From Parabacteroides sp. 52 (GTDB taxonomy: Bacteria > Bacteroidota > Bacteroidia > Bacteroidales > Tannerellaceae), in assembly GCF_010500925.1 (NCBI RefSeq), contig NZ_QVMG01000002.1, forward strand, positions 78,726 to 142,725: DNA of 64,000 bases. The letters are read 5' to 3'. The position numbers and the translations under genes are program-made. Every line of letters starts with the position of its first letter. The first letter of the stretch is position 1. This document shows positions 38,538 to 47,279 of this stretch, piece after piece. The notes beneath the pieces were generated by a model. That model had not been told where the DNA came from, did no database searches, and saw nothing but the letters and a program-made list of their open reading frames with translations.

Positions 38538-38625
38538 GCCGATATATATCAGCAATTGTGTCGATATATATCGGCAATTGTGCTGACAATTATCAGCACA
38601 AGTGTCGACAGCTATCGGCACTTTT
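38538..38625. repeat. Dispersed 4 x 22 nt palindromic element, diverged copy 4
   Basis: Exactly four 22-nt units at 38538, 38560, 38582 and 38604. Each is a 16-nt dyad G[CT][CT]GA-N6-TC[AG]GC plus a 6-nt linker (AATTGT, AATTGT, ACAAGT, ACTTTT). The layout equals that of the copies at 7000, 21787 and 51431, but the dyad cores differ (GATATATATC and others), so architecture is conserved while sequence is not. It lies between convergent dapA and the cupin gene. Confidence 0.85.
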
Positions 38626-38639
38626 ATTTTCCAGCAGAT

Positions 38640-39116
38640 TTACGGAAGAGAAAGTTGCTGTTTCAATTGCTTCATATAGGATTGAACTTCTTCCGTTTCT
38701 TCGGCGGCAGGGCTCCAGGGAGCCATGTCTTCGGTGGCAAGAGGGGTAAAAGGACCATTTTTGATTTCATATAATACGGTGCCGGACTCCAAAACGAGTA
38801 GACCATGCCATACGCCAGCCATTAATTCGGCACCATAACTTCCTTCCAGTGGATTTAAGAGCAGTGTTTCGGTGATATTGCCCTCTGCGTCAAAGAGCAG
38901 AAGAAGAGCCTTGCCCCGAAGAATAAGGAAAATCTCTTCTTTGGCCGGATGCAAATGGCGGTGGGGACGTACGTAGGTGTCGGGTTCCATCGCATTGAGT
39001 AAACGGTTTATGGGGGTTTCCGGCTTTTCGTGGAAATTGTAATTCATTCTGCGGCGCGGGTTTGTTTTAGCCAGACTGGTTGTCTGGTTGAGTAAATCTT
39101 CGTTGATGACCTTCAT
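38640..39116 (-). CDS. WbuC-type cupin-fold metalloprotein
   Basis: 159 residues from ATG 39116; the longer frame to 39173 would run through a promoter-like TACTTTCG at 39141-39148. Cupin barrel with metal ligands in RPHRHLHPAKEEIFLILRG (His triplet and Glu, ~54-72) and a distal AGVWHGLLVLE (~99-109). RMNYNFHEKPETPINRLLNAM at the start is the WbuC family mark. WbuC genes often occur in O-antigen clusters; here it stands alone and the substrate is unknown. Confidence 0.82.
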   Translation of the reverse strand: MKVINEDLLNQTTSLAKTNPRRRMNYNFHEKPETPINRLLNAMEPDTYVRPHRHLHPAKEEIFLILRGKALLLLFDAEGNITETLLLNPLEGSYGAELMAGVWHGLLVLESGTVLYEIKNGPFTPLATEDMAPWSPAAEETEEVQSYMKQLKQQLSLP

Positions 39117-39310
39117 GTTTATTCTGTTTTGCATTGTCTGCGAAAGTACAAAAGACTTTTGAGAACCATTCATTCTCCGGAATTGTTTTTAAGAAAGTGG
39201 ATTCAGAAAGGAAGGAGTGTCAAAATGGCATTATTTCGGGTTGGCATTTGTTTTGCAGTTTAAAGGATAGAATATAAGAGAATACGGATAAAATAAATAA
39301 ACAGAAAGAT

Positions 39311-41899
39311 ATGAATTTGAATAACTTTACAATCAAAGCACAAGAGGCAGTTCAACAGGCAGTGCAGTTGGTTACCCATTCTAACCAACAGGCGATAGAA
39401 CCTGTTCACTTATTAAAAGCTGTCATTCTGACGGGTGAAAGTGTAACGAATTTCTTGTTTCAGAAACTGGGCGTGAATATCCAGAATCTGAATATGGTAT
39501 TGGATCGCCAGATAGAATCCTACCCGAAGGTGTCGGGTGGTGAACCTTATCTTTCCAGGGAATCGAATGCGGTATTGCAGCAAGCTATTGATTATTCAGG
39601 TAAGATGGGAGACCAGTATGTTTCCCTGGAACCGATAATCCTTGCTTTATTTACAGAGAAAAGTACGGCTTCGCAGGTCTTGAAAGATGCCGGGGTGACG
39701 GAAAAAGAACTGCGCCAGGCTATAGAGGAATTGCGTAAAGGCAATAAAGTCACCAGCCAGTCGGCAGAAGATACCTATGACGCCCTAGGTAAATATGCTA
39801 TCAATTTGAATGAACGCGCGCGTAGCGGAAAGTTGGATCCGGTGATCGGTCGTGATGATGAGATACGGCGTGTCTTACAGATCCTGAGCCGGCGAACGAA
39901 AAATAATCCGATCCTGATCGGGGAGCCAGGCGTGGGTAAAACGGCTATTGCCGAAGGACTTGCTCATCGTATCATACGGGGCGATGTACCGGAGAATCTG
40001 AAGACCAAACAATTGTTCTCTCTCGATATGGGTGCCCTGATTGCCGGGGCCAAATACAAGGGTGAGTTTGAGGAACGTCTGAAGTCGGTAGTCAATGAGG
40101 TTATCCAGTCCGAGGGAGAAATCATTCTTTTTATTGACGAGATTCACACCTTGGTAGGAGCAGGGAAAGGAGAAGGGGCGATGGATGCGGCCAATATCCT
40201 GAAACCCGCTTTGGCCCGTGGCGAATTGCGTTCGATCGGTGCCACTACATTGGATGAATACCAAAAGTATTTTGAGAAAGACAAAGCCCTGGAGCGTCGT
40301 TTCCAGATCGTGATGGTGGAAGAACCGGATGAGCTGGATACCATCTCTATCCTGCGTGGATTGAAGGAGAAGTATGAAAATCATCATAAGGTACGAATTA
40401 AAGACGATGCGATTATTGCTGCAGTGCAATTGTCTTCGCGTTATATAACCGATCGTTTCTTGCCCGATAAAGCCATCGACCTGATGGATGAGGCCGCCGC
40501 TCGTCTGCGTATCCAGGTCGATTCTGTTCCCGAATCTCTGGATGAGGTGTCTCGTCGTATCAAGCAGTTGGAAATTGAGCGCGAAGCCATCAAGCGGGAA
40601 AATGATACAGCCAAACTGGAATCTTTATATAAAGAGATTGCAGATCTCAAAGAAGAAGAGAAGATACAAAAAGCGCAGTGGCAAACCGAAAAAGACCTGG
40701 TCAATAAGATCCAGCAGAATAAGATCGATATTGAAGATATGAAGTTCCAGGCTGACAAAGCCGAACGGGAAGGGGATTATGGGAAGGTGGCCGAACTGCG
40801 TTACGGTAAGATCAAAGTAAAAAAAGAAGAAATACAAGAGGTACAGGCGAAACTGCATGAGATGCAGGGTGCTTCGGCGATGATTAAAGAGGTGGTCGAT
40901 AGTGAAGACATAGCCGATGTGGTCTCCCGCTGGACGGGCATTCCGGTAAATAAAATGATGCAGAGCGAGAAAGACAAACTCCTGAGCCTGGAAGCCGAAT
41001 TGCATAGTCGGGTGGTGGGGCAGGAAGAAGGCATAACGGCCATAGCCGATGCCGTGCGTCGCAGTCGTGCCGGATTACAGGACCCGAAACGTCCGATAGG
41101 TTCGTTTATCTTCCTCGGAACGACAGGGGTGGGCAAGACCGAATTGGCCAAGGCCCTGGCGGAATATCTGTTTGATGATGAGAATATGATGACCCGTATC
41201 GATATGAGTGAGTATCAGGAGAAATTCAGTGCCACCCGTTTGATCGGTGCCCCTCCGGGATATGTCGGTTATGATGAAGGGGGGCAGTTGACGGAGGCTA
41301 TCCGCCGCAAACCTTATTCGGTCGTTCTTTTTGATGAGATAGAGAAGGCGCATCCCGATGTATTCAATATCCTTTTGCAGGTATTGGATGATGGGCGATT
41401 GACGGACAATAAAGGACGTGTGGTCAACTTCAAGAACACGATTATCATTATGACCAGTAATATGGGTTCTTCGTTGATCCGGGAGAACTTTGAAAAGATA
41501 ACGGCCGAAAACCGGGAAAAAGTCATGGATGAAACGAAGATACAGGTGTTGGAACTATTGAAAAAGACGATTCGTCCCGAATTTCTGAACCGTATCGATG
41601 AAATCATCATGTTCACCCCTCTGAATGAAGAAGAGATTCGTCAGATTGTAACCCTGCAATTAAATGGCGTTCAGAAGATGTTGATGCAGAACGGAATCCG
41701 ATTGGAATTTACAGAGGCTGCAATTCGTTTGCTTTCCGATGAAGGCTTCGATCCGCAATTCGGTGCCCGTCCGGTAAAACGTGTCATACAAAAGCGGGTG
41801 CTCAATGAACTCTCCAAGCAAATCCTGGCCATGAAGATCGATCGGGACCGTCCGATTCGTATTGACAGGGAAGGGGAAGAATTGGTGTTTACCAATTAA
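39311..41899 (+). CDS. clpB: ATP-dependent disaggregase ClpB
   Basis: 862 residues, full length. Clp N-domain (~1-145), AAA-1 with [13 protein letters not shown] (~202-214) and [12 protein letters not shown], the ClpB-specific coiled-coil middle domain (~400-525; rich in Glu/Lys, for example EIERE and [16 protein letters not shown]), AAA-2 with [14 protein letters not shown] (~602-615), and a C-terminal domain. With DnaK it rescues aggregated proteins. No CIRCE-like inverted repeat was seen upstream, and no obvious TAnnTTTG, so its heat-shock control is not readable here. Confidence 0.97.
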   Translation: MNLNNFTIKAQEAVQQAVQLVTHSNQQAIEPVHLLKAVILTGESVTNFLFQKLGVNIQNLNMVLDRQIESYPKVSGGEPYLSRESNAVLQQAIDYSGKMGDQYVSLEPIILALFTEKSTASQVLKDAGVTEKELRQAIEELRKGNKVTSQSAEDTYDALGKYAINLNERARSGKLDPVIGRDDEIRRVLQILSRRTKNNPILIGEPGVGKTAIAEGLAHRIIRGDVPENLKTKQLFSLDMGALIAGAKYKGEFEERLKSVVNEVIQSEGEIILFIDEIHTLVGAGKGEGAMDAANILKPALARGELRSIGATTLDEYQKYFEKDKALERRFQIVMVEEPDELDTISILRGLKEKYENHHKVRIKDDAIIAAVQLSSRYITDRFLPDKAIDLMDEAAARLRIQVDSVPESLDEVSRRIKQLEIEREAIKRENDTAKLESLYKEIADLKEEEKIQKAQWQTEKDLVNKIQQNKIDIEDMKFQADKAEREGDYGKVAELRYGKIKVKKEEIQEVQAKLHEMQGASAMIKEVVDSEDIADVVSRWTGIPVNKMMQSEKDKLLSLEAELHSRVVGQEEGITAIADAVRRSRAGLQDPKRPIGSFIFLGTTGVGKTELAKALAEYLFDDENMMTRIDMSEYQEKFSATRLIGAPPGYVGYDEGGQLTEAIRRKPYSVVLFDEIEKAHPDVFNILLQVLDDGRLTDNKGRVVNFKNTIIIMTSNMGSSLIRENFEKITAENREKVMDETKIQVLELLKKTIRPEFLNRIDEIIMFTPLNEEEIRQIVTLQLNGVQKMLMQNGIRLEFTEAAIRLLSDEGFDPQFGARPVKRVIQKRVLNELSKQILAMKIDRDRPIRIDREGEELVFTN

Positions 41900-41948
41900 T
41901 TGACGGATCATTCAGTCTTTTGTGTAAAGAGCGGTTCTTTTTAATTGT

Positions 41949-41982
41949 TTTGCCAGTTGTTTTGTTTTTAGTCGTATATTTG
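41949..41982 (+). promoter_or_regulatory. Promoter of the acidic protein gene
   Basis: TATATTTG at 41975-41982 with TTTG at 41949-41952, spacing 22 bp. Start codon is 29 bp downstream. Confidence 0.6.
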
Positions 41983-42010
41983 TCCTGTAAAACCCATAAA
42001 AAGAAATATT

Positions 42011-42340
42011 ATGAGTACGAAAGACGAATTTATGTATGATGAAGACGATTCTGTCAAATTTATACAGAACTATCTTCCTCAGGAATTGAAAGGCAAATTC
42101 AGTGACGACGATATCAATTATATTGTAGATCTGATTTATGATTTCTATGATGCCAAAGGTTATCTGACAGATGAGTCGGATGAGGATGAAAGCGACATAG
42201 AAATTGATGAAGACGAATTGGTTCAATATGTAATTAAAAACGCTCAAAAAGACGAAGTAGGTAAATTTGAAGCGGAAGAAATAACTTTTATAGTACAAGG
42301 AGAACTGGAATATTGTGATTCGATAAACATGTTCGACTGA
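42011..42340 (+). CDS. Small highly acidic conserved protein
   Basis: 109 residues with a strong negative charge (DEDESDIEIDEDELVQ, ~57-72). No signal peptide or membrane helix. Two helical EF-like or bundle segments flank the acidic belt (DDDINYIVDLIYDFYDAKGYL; EAEEITFIVQGELEYCD), but no canonical EF-hand loop is present. It has its own promoter and lies 52 bp before an OmpA lipoprotein gene. Orthologues appear in Bacteroidales as hypothetical proteins, to my knowledge; function is unknown. Confidence 0.75.
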   Translation: MSTKDEFMYDEDDSVKFIQNYLPQELKGKFSDDDINYIVDLIYDFYDAKGYLTDESDEDESDIEIDEDELVQYVIKNAQKDEVGKFEAEEITFIVQGELEYCDSINMFD

Positions 42341-42392
42341 AACGCTGTTATAAACAAAAACATAAATACAACCGTTTATTAAAAAAAGTAAA

Positions 42393-43070
42393 ATGAAAAG
42401 TGCAAAATTAGTGTCAGTTATGCTACTCAGTGTAGCGTTGGTTTTTAGTAGTTGTGGTACATGGAATAACACAGCAAAAGGTACAGCAATCGGTGTTGGT
42501 GGTGGTGCGGCAGTAGGTGCCGGTGTAGGTGCCATTGCAGGTAATACCGCTTTGGGTAGTATCATTGGTGCGGCCGTTGGAGGGGCTGCCGGTGCATTGA
42601 TCGGAAAGAAAATGGATAAGCAAAAACAACAAATCGAAGAGACGGTTCCGGATGCTACTGTAGAAACAGTGAATGACGGAGAAGCTTTGAAGATTACATT
42701 TGATTCCGGTATTCTGTTTGCCACGAATTCAAGTACGGTAAGCGATGCCTCTAAAAATGCGTTGCATAATTTCTCAAACACGCTGAAAACAAATCCGGAT
42801 ACATACATTAAGGTGATCGGACATACAGACAATACAGGTAAGGTTGATTACAATCAGACTTTGTCGGAAAAGCGTGCGAAAAGTGTATATGATTATTTAT
42901 TATCACAAGGTGTTATGCAGAGTCGTATGACCTATGAAGGAAAAGGTATTCATGAACCTGTTGCTGACAATAGTACAGTAGAGGGTCGTTCGTTGAACCG
43001 TCGTGTGGAAATTCTTATCATGGCCAATGAAAAGATGTTACAAGAAGCACAAGAAGGTACATTAAGATAA
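42393..43070 (+). CDS. OmpA-family lipoprotein with glycine zipper
   Basis: 225 residues. Lipobox FSSC (~18-21), then a glycine-zipper membrane segment (AIGVGGGAAVGAGVGAIAG, ~32-50; second repeat ~55-70) and a C-terminal OmpA peptidoglycan-binding domain: FDSGILFATNSSTVSD, VIGHTDNTGKVDYN (~140-153) and LNRRVEIL with the conserved Arg pair that binds diaminopimelate. YiaD-like architecture. It tethers outer membrane and peptidoglycan. A strong terminator follows. Confidence 0.93.
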   Translation: MKSAKLVSVMLLSVALVFSSCGTWNNTAKGTAIGVGGGAAVGAGVGAIAGNTALGSIIGAAVGGAAGALIGKKMDKQKQQIEETVPDATVETVNDGEALKITFDSGILFATNSSTVSDASKNALHNFSNTLKTNPDTYIKVIGHTDNTGKVDYNQTLSEKRAKSVYDYLLSQGVMQSRMTYEGKGIHEPVADNSTVEGRSLNRRVEILIMANEKMLQEAQEGTLR

Positions 43071-43093
43071 AGAATTAAACATCTTAATTATAT

Positions 43094-43126
43094 AAAAAAG
43101 GCTGCTCGGTTGGGCAGCCTTTTTTA
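43094..43126. terminator. Terminator after the OmpA lipoprotein gene
   Basis: AAAAAAGGCTGC and GCAGCCTTTTTT make a stem with a CGGTTGG loop; usable on both strands between convergent genes. Confidence 0.92.
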
Positions 43127-43155
43127 TTCGTATGAGGGGTGTTTGGTGGAATGTT

Positions 43156-43845
43156 TTATAATATTTGCAGCTTTACTCCGAGGGATAAACTCAGGTAATC
43201 TTTGGGTTTGAGATAAGCGTTTTGTACGGCGCATAATAAATATAAATCGCAGGTGCTTATTTCATAAAAAAGAGTGATGGATTTATTGTGTTTGTATTTA
43301 TGATTGAGTTTGAAAGTGACACGTTCTCCCAGAAAGAGAAGGGTGCGTATTTTGGTTGAAAAAAAGTAATATCCTTCCGGGTATTTGGAGGGTTGTTTGG
43401 ACCAGAAGTTTCCATTTAATAAAGTGTTGAAATAGATTCCACAGGACAACGGTTCAAAAGTGATGTTCTCGTTTACAGGAATATGCCAGGGGATATAATT
43501 TTGTTTGAGGGTGAATGTGATCAACGGATTGAGTTCACTCAGTGCTCTATCGCTATGTACATTGGAGGTCTGTTTGGGGACAAATCCCAATAAGAGATCG
43601 GTCTCCCAATGATTTTTCCCGTAATTCCAACCTCCACCGAAAGAGAACATACCCATGGAACCGGCGAATTGTATCTTTGTATATTTGGGAATAAGTGCGT
43701 CCCACAGATAGGTGTAGGCTTCTATCCGTCTCTCGTAGCGACTTCGGATGTAGACCGAATCCGTCTGTTCCTGTGCCGATAAACCAATGGGACAGATAAA
43801 AAGAAAAAGAATAAAAAAGCTTTTCTTAAAAGTAGATACGTTCAT
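43156..43845 (-). CDS. Predicted outer-membrane or secreted protein, unknown
   Basis: 229 residues. Signal peptide (KKSFFILFLFICPIGLSAQ), then alternating aromatic/polar strands (IQFAGSMGMFSFGGGWNYGK; HWETDLLLGFVPKQ) and a C-terminal strand LSLSLGVKLQIL, compatible with a small beta-barrel. No family recognised. It overlaps the 3' end of the phosphoesterase gene by 20 bp and is transcribed with it. Confidence 0.65.
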   Translation of the reverse strand: MNVSTFKKSFFILFLFICPIGLSAQEQTDSVYIRSRYERRIEAYTYLWDALIPKYTKIQFAGSMGMFSFGGGWNYGKNHWETDLLLGFVPKQTSNVHSDRALSELNPLITFTLKQNYIPWHIPVNENITFEPLSCGIYFNTLLNGNFWSKQPSKYPEGYYFFSTKIRTLLFLGERVTFKLNHKYKHNKSITLFYEISTCDLYLLCAVQNAYLKPKDYLSLSLGVKLQIL

Positions 43846-44650
43846 GGGTATAGCTGTCAGGGGTTATGGTAAATAATAAATAACTGCGTTTGCCCATATT
43901 GTCGCAACAATAATAGGGGATCTCATCCTCAAAGAAATAGATTGGTCCCTTGTAGTTATGGGTATGTCCGTGCAAGCAAAATTGCAGGGCAGGAAACTCT
44001 TTGATCTTTTCCTGAAAGATATCTGCCACATTGTTATTGAATTGTTCATTTTGGGGAGGGGCGTGCATCGCTACCACCGTTCGTCGGAAACGAGGGTATT
44101 CGCTGTTTACATCGCCATATTCCAAGGTCTCTTTGATAAAACTAAAATCGGGTATGGGGTTGGAGTAGTCGTATTCGATCGCATTGGTGTTTAAGCATAA
44201 AAACAGTATATCCTGGGCGATAAAAGAAAAGTTCTGAGGACCGAACATCTTTTCGTATATCTTGTCTCCGTTTGCGATGATATCGTGGTTGCCTATAATG
44301 ACTACATACGGAAAATGGAGTTTACTCAAAATCTCTTGTCCCCATTCATATTCTTTGGTTGTACCGAATTCTACCAAATCTCCTGCGTGAATGCCGAAGT
44401 CAATGGAGTCCTTTTGGTTGATGTGTTTGACAAAGAGTTCCAACTCATCCAAGCTGCGTCCGGAATCACCAAACCAGACAAAGCGGATGGTGTCTTTCCT
44501 GTGGCAGGCACTTTCAATCAGGGGGATATTACGTATGTTTTCGTCTTTTCCTAAACCGAAATCGATTTTTCCATCATAGGGGTGATAATCAAAGAGATCG
44601 CAAGAAACGAATAAAAGAAAAACGGAGAAAGAAAGAATCTTTTTATACAT
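43826..44650 (-). CDS. Metallophosphoesterase lipoprotein
   Basis: 274 residues. Lipobox FVSC (~14-17) predicts a lipid-anchored, exported protein. Calcineurin-type motifs in order: FGDSG (~60-64), HAGDLVEFG (~88-96), IGNHD (~119-123), VAMHAPP (~188-194) and LHGHTHNY (~226-233). Motif 1 is DxG, not DxH, as in purple acid phosphatases, but the GDxxY Tyr is not kept. Substrate unknown. Together with the barrel-like gene downstream it may form a surface pair. Confidence 0.88.
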   Translation of the reverse strand: MYKKILSFSVFLLFVSCDLFDYHPYDGKIDFGLGKDENIRNIPLIESACHRKDTIRFVWFGDSGRSLDELELFVKHINQKDSIDFGIHAGDLVEFGTTKEYEWGQEILSKLHFPYVVIIGNHDIIANGDKIYEKMFGPQNFSFIAQDILFLCLNTNAIEYDYSNPIPDFSFIKETLEYGDVNSEYPRFRRTVVAMHAPPQNEQFNNNVADIFQEKIKEFPALQFCLHGHTHNYKGPIYFFEDEIPYYCCDNMGKRSYLLFTITPDSYTHERIYF

Positions 44651-44744
44651 AGTTATTCAGCCTTTATTAAAAAGGTAAAGGTAACAGTCTTTATGCAACG
44701 ATAATGGCTGTTTTTAAGTAAAATGTAGTTTAAATAAAATGCTT

Positions 44745-45473
44745 TTATTCGCGTATAGGGAAGAAATGATTCAACTCGGTAAAATCAGAGATTATGACAT
44801 CGGCTGTTTCATCTCCTTTGTAATCGCTCCATCCGATACTTTTTAACCAGACTGTCTGACATCCGATTGTTTGGGCTGGGATTATATCTTTATCATGTGA
44901 ATCTCCAATGACAAGGATGTTTTCTGCCGGTAAGGCCAGTTCTTTTACTCCCAATGCGAAGATAGCGGGATCGGGTTTGCGGATGCCCACGACTGCGGAT
45001 TCTACAATCGACACAAAGAGGTGTTCTAACTGAAAGTCTTTCAATACGGATTCGATGTTTCCATAGAAGTTGGAAACGAGTACTAAGGGGTATTCTTTGG
45101 CCAGATGCTCCAATAGAGGGCGGGCGGCATTAATTGCTTTTTGGGCATAGGCATAACACCAGTCCGCTATTCTTGCCGGAAGAAAGGCCGGCAGGGTGTG
45201 AGAGGATAAGTGCCCCTGTTCCTGTAACCATTGTATTTGCAGTTCACTTTTCAGTAGTAACATATCCAGAAAAGTGTGGTGTGGTTGTATGATCGGGTTT
45301 TTGCCTAAAGTCCTTTCTCCGTAGACGTAAGCCTGTCGGAAGGTTTCTTTGTTGACAGGGATCTCCAATGTTTCGTAAGCCATCCAGATAACTTCGGCCC
45401 AATGCATTCCGTTACTGTCGATCGTTCCCCCGTAGTCGAATATAATACCTTTTACTTTTTTTGCCTCAAACAT
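44745..45473 (-). CDS. HAD-superfamily phosphatase of the inositol cluster
   Basis: 242 residues. HAD subfamily IA with motif I FDYGGTIDSNG (~11-21), again DxG rather than DxD, motif II LVSNFYG (~130-136), motif III Lys in GIRKPDPAIF (~161-170) and motif IV VIGDSHDKDI (~185-194). Soluble. Its start overlaps the CDP-alcohol transferase stop by 8 bp, so it is translationally coupled to it and probably dephosphorylates an intermediate of that pathway, such as a phosphoinositol compound (inference). It is the last gene of the cluster. Confidence 0.85.
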   Translation of the reverse strand: MFEAKKVKGIIFDYGGTIDSNGMHWAEVIWMAYETLEIPVNKETFRQAYVYGERTLGKNPIIQPHHTFLDMLLLKSELQIQWLQEQGHLSSHTLPAFLPARIADWCYAYAQKAINAARPLLEHLAKEYPLVLVSNFYGNIESVLKDFQLEHLFVSIVESAVVGIRKPDPAIFALGVKELALPAENILVIGDSHDKDIIPAQTIGCQTVWLKSIGWSDYKGDETADVIISDFTELNHFFPIRE

Positions 45474-46389
45474 TTTCTTCAGTCTCTAATTGTTTAGTGA
45501 ATTCCCGACAAATACGTTCGTGTGTACATACCATATAGATCAGCATGCCGTTTAAAACGGTCAATTCAAAAGCGAAATACAACCAGGGTATACGGATAAA
45601 AAGACTTATAAATAAAGCGATGATACGTGTGTTGAAAGAGAGCATATTGGTGTATTTCATCAGGGGAAGACTTTTCTCCCGGAAAGCTGTACGGAACCAT
45701 TCGGGGGCTTCTCCTTTGTATTTCTCCCGAATGAGCGCCATCATCTTTTGAAATTGAGGAGAGAGACGCTCTTGTCCAACCGTATAGTTGATATAAAACC
45801 ATTCGAATGCCTTGAATATAAAATCGTGTTTCCAGCTTAATTTCTGATATTCCTCTTGCAGGTTGGGGGAATAAGAGAGCTCACTACCGGATTTACCTTT
45901 TAAAAACAGGAGGTGTATATTCCGGTAATAATCAGCCATCGCAGCTTGTTTGGTATGGGAATATCCCGCTATCGCTGCCAATATCCAGATCCATAGCGAC
46001 CATTCCGGCATAAGACGCAGGCAGATAGCCGCATAGATGGTGATGAACCAAAGATCCCCGCAAGCCCCATCCAGGATACGTCCCAGTTGACTTTTCTGTC
46101 CGGTCATTCGCGCCAGTTGACCGTCTGCGCTGTCATAGGAGTTGGCCCAGATCAGAAGCAACATACCGATCACATTCACTGTCAGGCTGTCGAAGTAATA
46201 ACATATGCCGGCAGCTATGCCTATAAATATAGATGCAATGGTGATTGCATTGGGGGATACGCCCAGTTTATGAAAAAAAATAGCCCAACGGTATCCGATG
46301 GGACGGTAGAAATAGATATCGATACATTCTTCGGTATCCAGGGATTTGAGGGTAGATTCTAAGCTGGGTATTTGTTTTTTTTCTTTCAT
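45466..46389 (-). CDS. CDP-alcohol phosphatidyltransferase, probable phosphoinositol-lipid synthase
   Basis: 307 residues with about six membrane helices. The family motif is present as YDSADGQLARMTGQKSQLGR (86-104, first part) then ILDGACGDLWF. D86, D89, G90, A93, R94, G103 and D107 are in register, but the position of the fourth Asp (111) is Gly and an Asp follows at 112. These enzymes move a phospho-alcohol between a CDP-activated partner and an acceptor alcohol at the membrane. Next to an inositol-phosphate synthase and a nucleotidyltransferase it probably makes an inositol-bearing lipid. An extra soluble N-terminus (~30 residues) and a middle segment (~150-235) are not typical of PgsA. 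Confidence 0.85.
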   Translation of the reverse strand: MKEKKQIPSLESTLKSLDTEECIDIYFYRPIGYRWAIFFHKLGVSPNAITIASIFIGIAAGICYYFDSLTVNVIGMLLLIWANSYDSADGQLARMTGQKSQLGRILDGACGDLWFITIYAAICLRLMPEWSLWIWILAAIAGYSHTKQAAMADYYRNIHLLFLKGKSGSELSYSPNLQEEYQKLSWKHDFIFKAFEWFYINYTVGQERLSPQFQKMMALIREKYKGEAPEWFRTAFREKSLPLMKYTNMLSFNTRIIALFISLFIRIPWLYFAFELTVLNGMLIYMVCTHERICREFTKQLETEENV

Positions 46390-46406
46390 CTTGCCGTTTC
46401 TACAAA

Positions 46407-47264
46407 TTACTTATTGGCCGATTGCCATATGTGTTGAGCGATATATTGAGAGGCTTCTTCCCTGCACGGAGCAAAGCTGGGCCAGTCATTGAAATCTATA
46501 AGTTGCATATTTCCATCTGGGGAGACAATACAATCTCCTCCGTAAATAGATATGCCTAAAACCTCAGCTGCCTTATTGCATAACTTATGCAGATCGGTTC
46601 CGTGAAAAGGAATACCTGTTGCCGTTCCGTTGATTTGTTCCCATCCGAATTTACTGTGATGGATGTCGGACGGATAGAACCAATAAAAGAAGTCGGTACC
46701 TCTCACGCCATAGAACTTTACCAGGTCACCAGTTAAATGCGCATTGATCACCGCGGAGGGAATGCCCCGTATGGCAAATTCTTTAAAGATAGAGCAGGCC
46801 TCTTCCGGATTTCTTACATAAGTGACATCTTCCCGGTGTACTGCATGAAAGTCTCCTCTTTTGATCCAGCAATTATATAATCCTGCCTTCTCCAGTGCAG
46901 CGGTCGGATCTTCTTGTGTAGAGAAGATCAGGCTGGTAGGATGGGGGATGTTGTTTTCCATCAAAAGGCGGGTCATTTTCTCCCGGGTGCAATTCTCAAT
47001 AGCGTATCCTGAGTTTATAACGATACGGCCTTGTTCTTCCATCTGTTGCAGTTTGCGGATCGAATTCCAGTCGCGTACCATATTGAAGATGATATTTTCC
47101 TGTAGATCTTGAACGATAAGGTCGGATTCGGTATATTCATTCACTGTGCATCCGTATGCCTGCAAATGTTTTACTGTTAAAGAAAATATGGCAGCGTCGT
47201 TGCCGATATGATTGGGAGAGAATTGATTACCTCTTCGTATGCCTGCAAGGGTAAATGGGCTCAT
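46407..47264 (-). CDS. ATP-grasp-fold protein of the inositol cluster
   Basis: 285 residues, no signal peptide. N-terminal part resembles a pre-ATP-grasp domain; then EKMTRLLMENNIPHPTSLIF (~93-112), the usual lead-in to the ATP-grasp, a Lys in CWIKRGDF (~134-141), and a C-terminal Mg-binding stretch LIDFNDWPSF (255-264) of the D-x-N type. ATP-grasp enzymes include amino-acid ligases and inositol-phosphate kinases of the ITPK group, whose last motif has a similar D-x-N-x-x-P form. In this cluster an inositol-phosphate kinase or a ligase decorating the head group is conceivable. Function is unproven. Confidence 0.72.
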   Translation of the reverse strand: MSPFTLAGIRRGNQFSPNHIGNDAAIFSLTVKHLQAYGCTVNEYTESDLIVQDLQENIIFNMVRDWNSIRKLQQMEEQGRIVINSGYAIENCTREKMTRLLMENNIPHPTSLIFSTQEDPTAALEKAGLYNCWIKRGDFHAVHREDVTYVRNPEEACSIFKEFAIRGIPSAVINAHLTGDLVKFYGVRGTDFFYWFYPSDIHHSKFGWEQINGTATGIPFHGTDLHKLCNKAAEVLGISIYGGDCIVSPDGNMQLIDFNDWPSFAPCREEASQYIAQHIWQSANK

Positions 47265-47279
47265 CTTTATTTTATTTGT

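Noticed and set aside
41912..42832. 306-residue minus-strand frame
   Set aside because: It covers the acidic-protein gene and the glycine-zipper part of the OmpA gene in antisense; composition is that of a shadow frame (Ala/Pro and Phe runs) and both sense genes are well supported.
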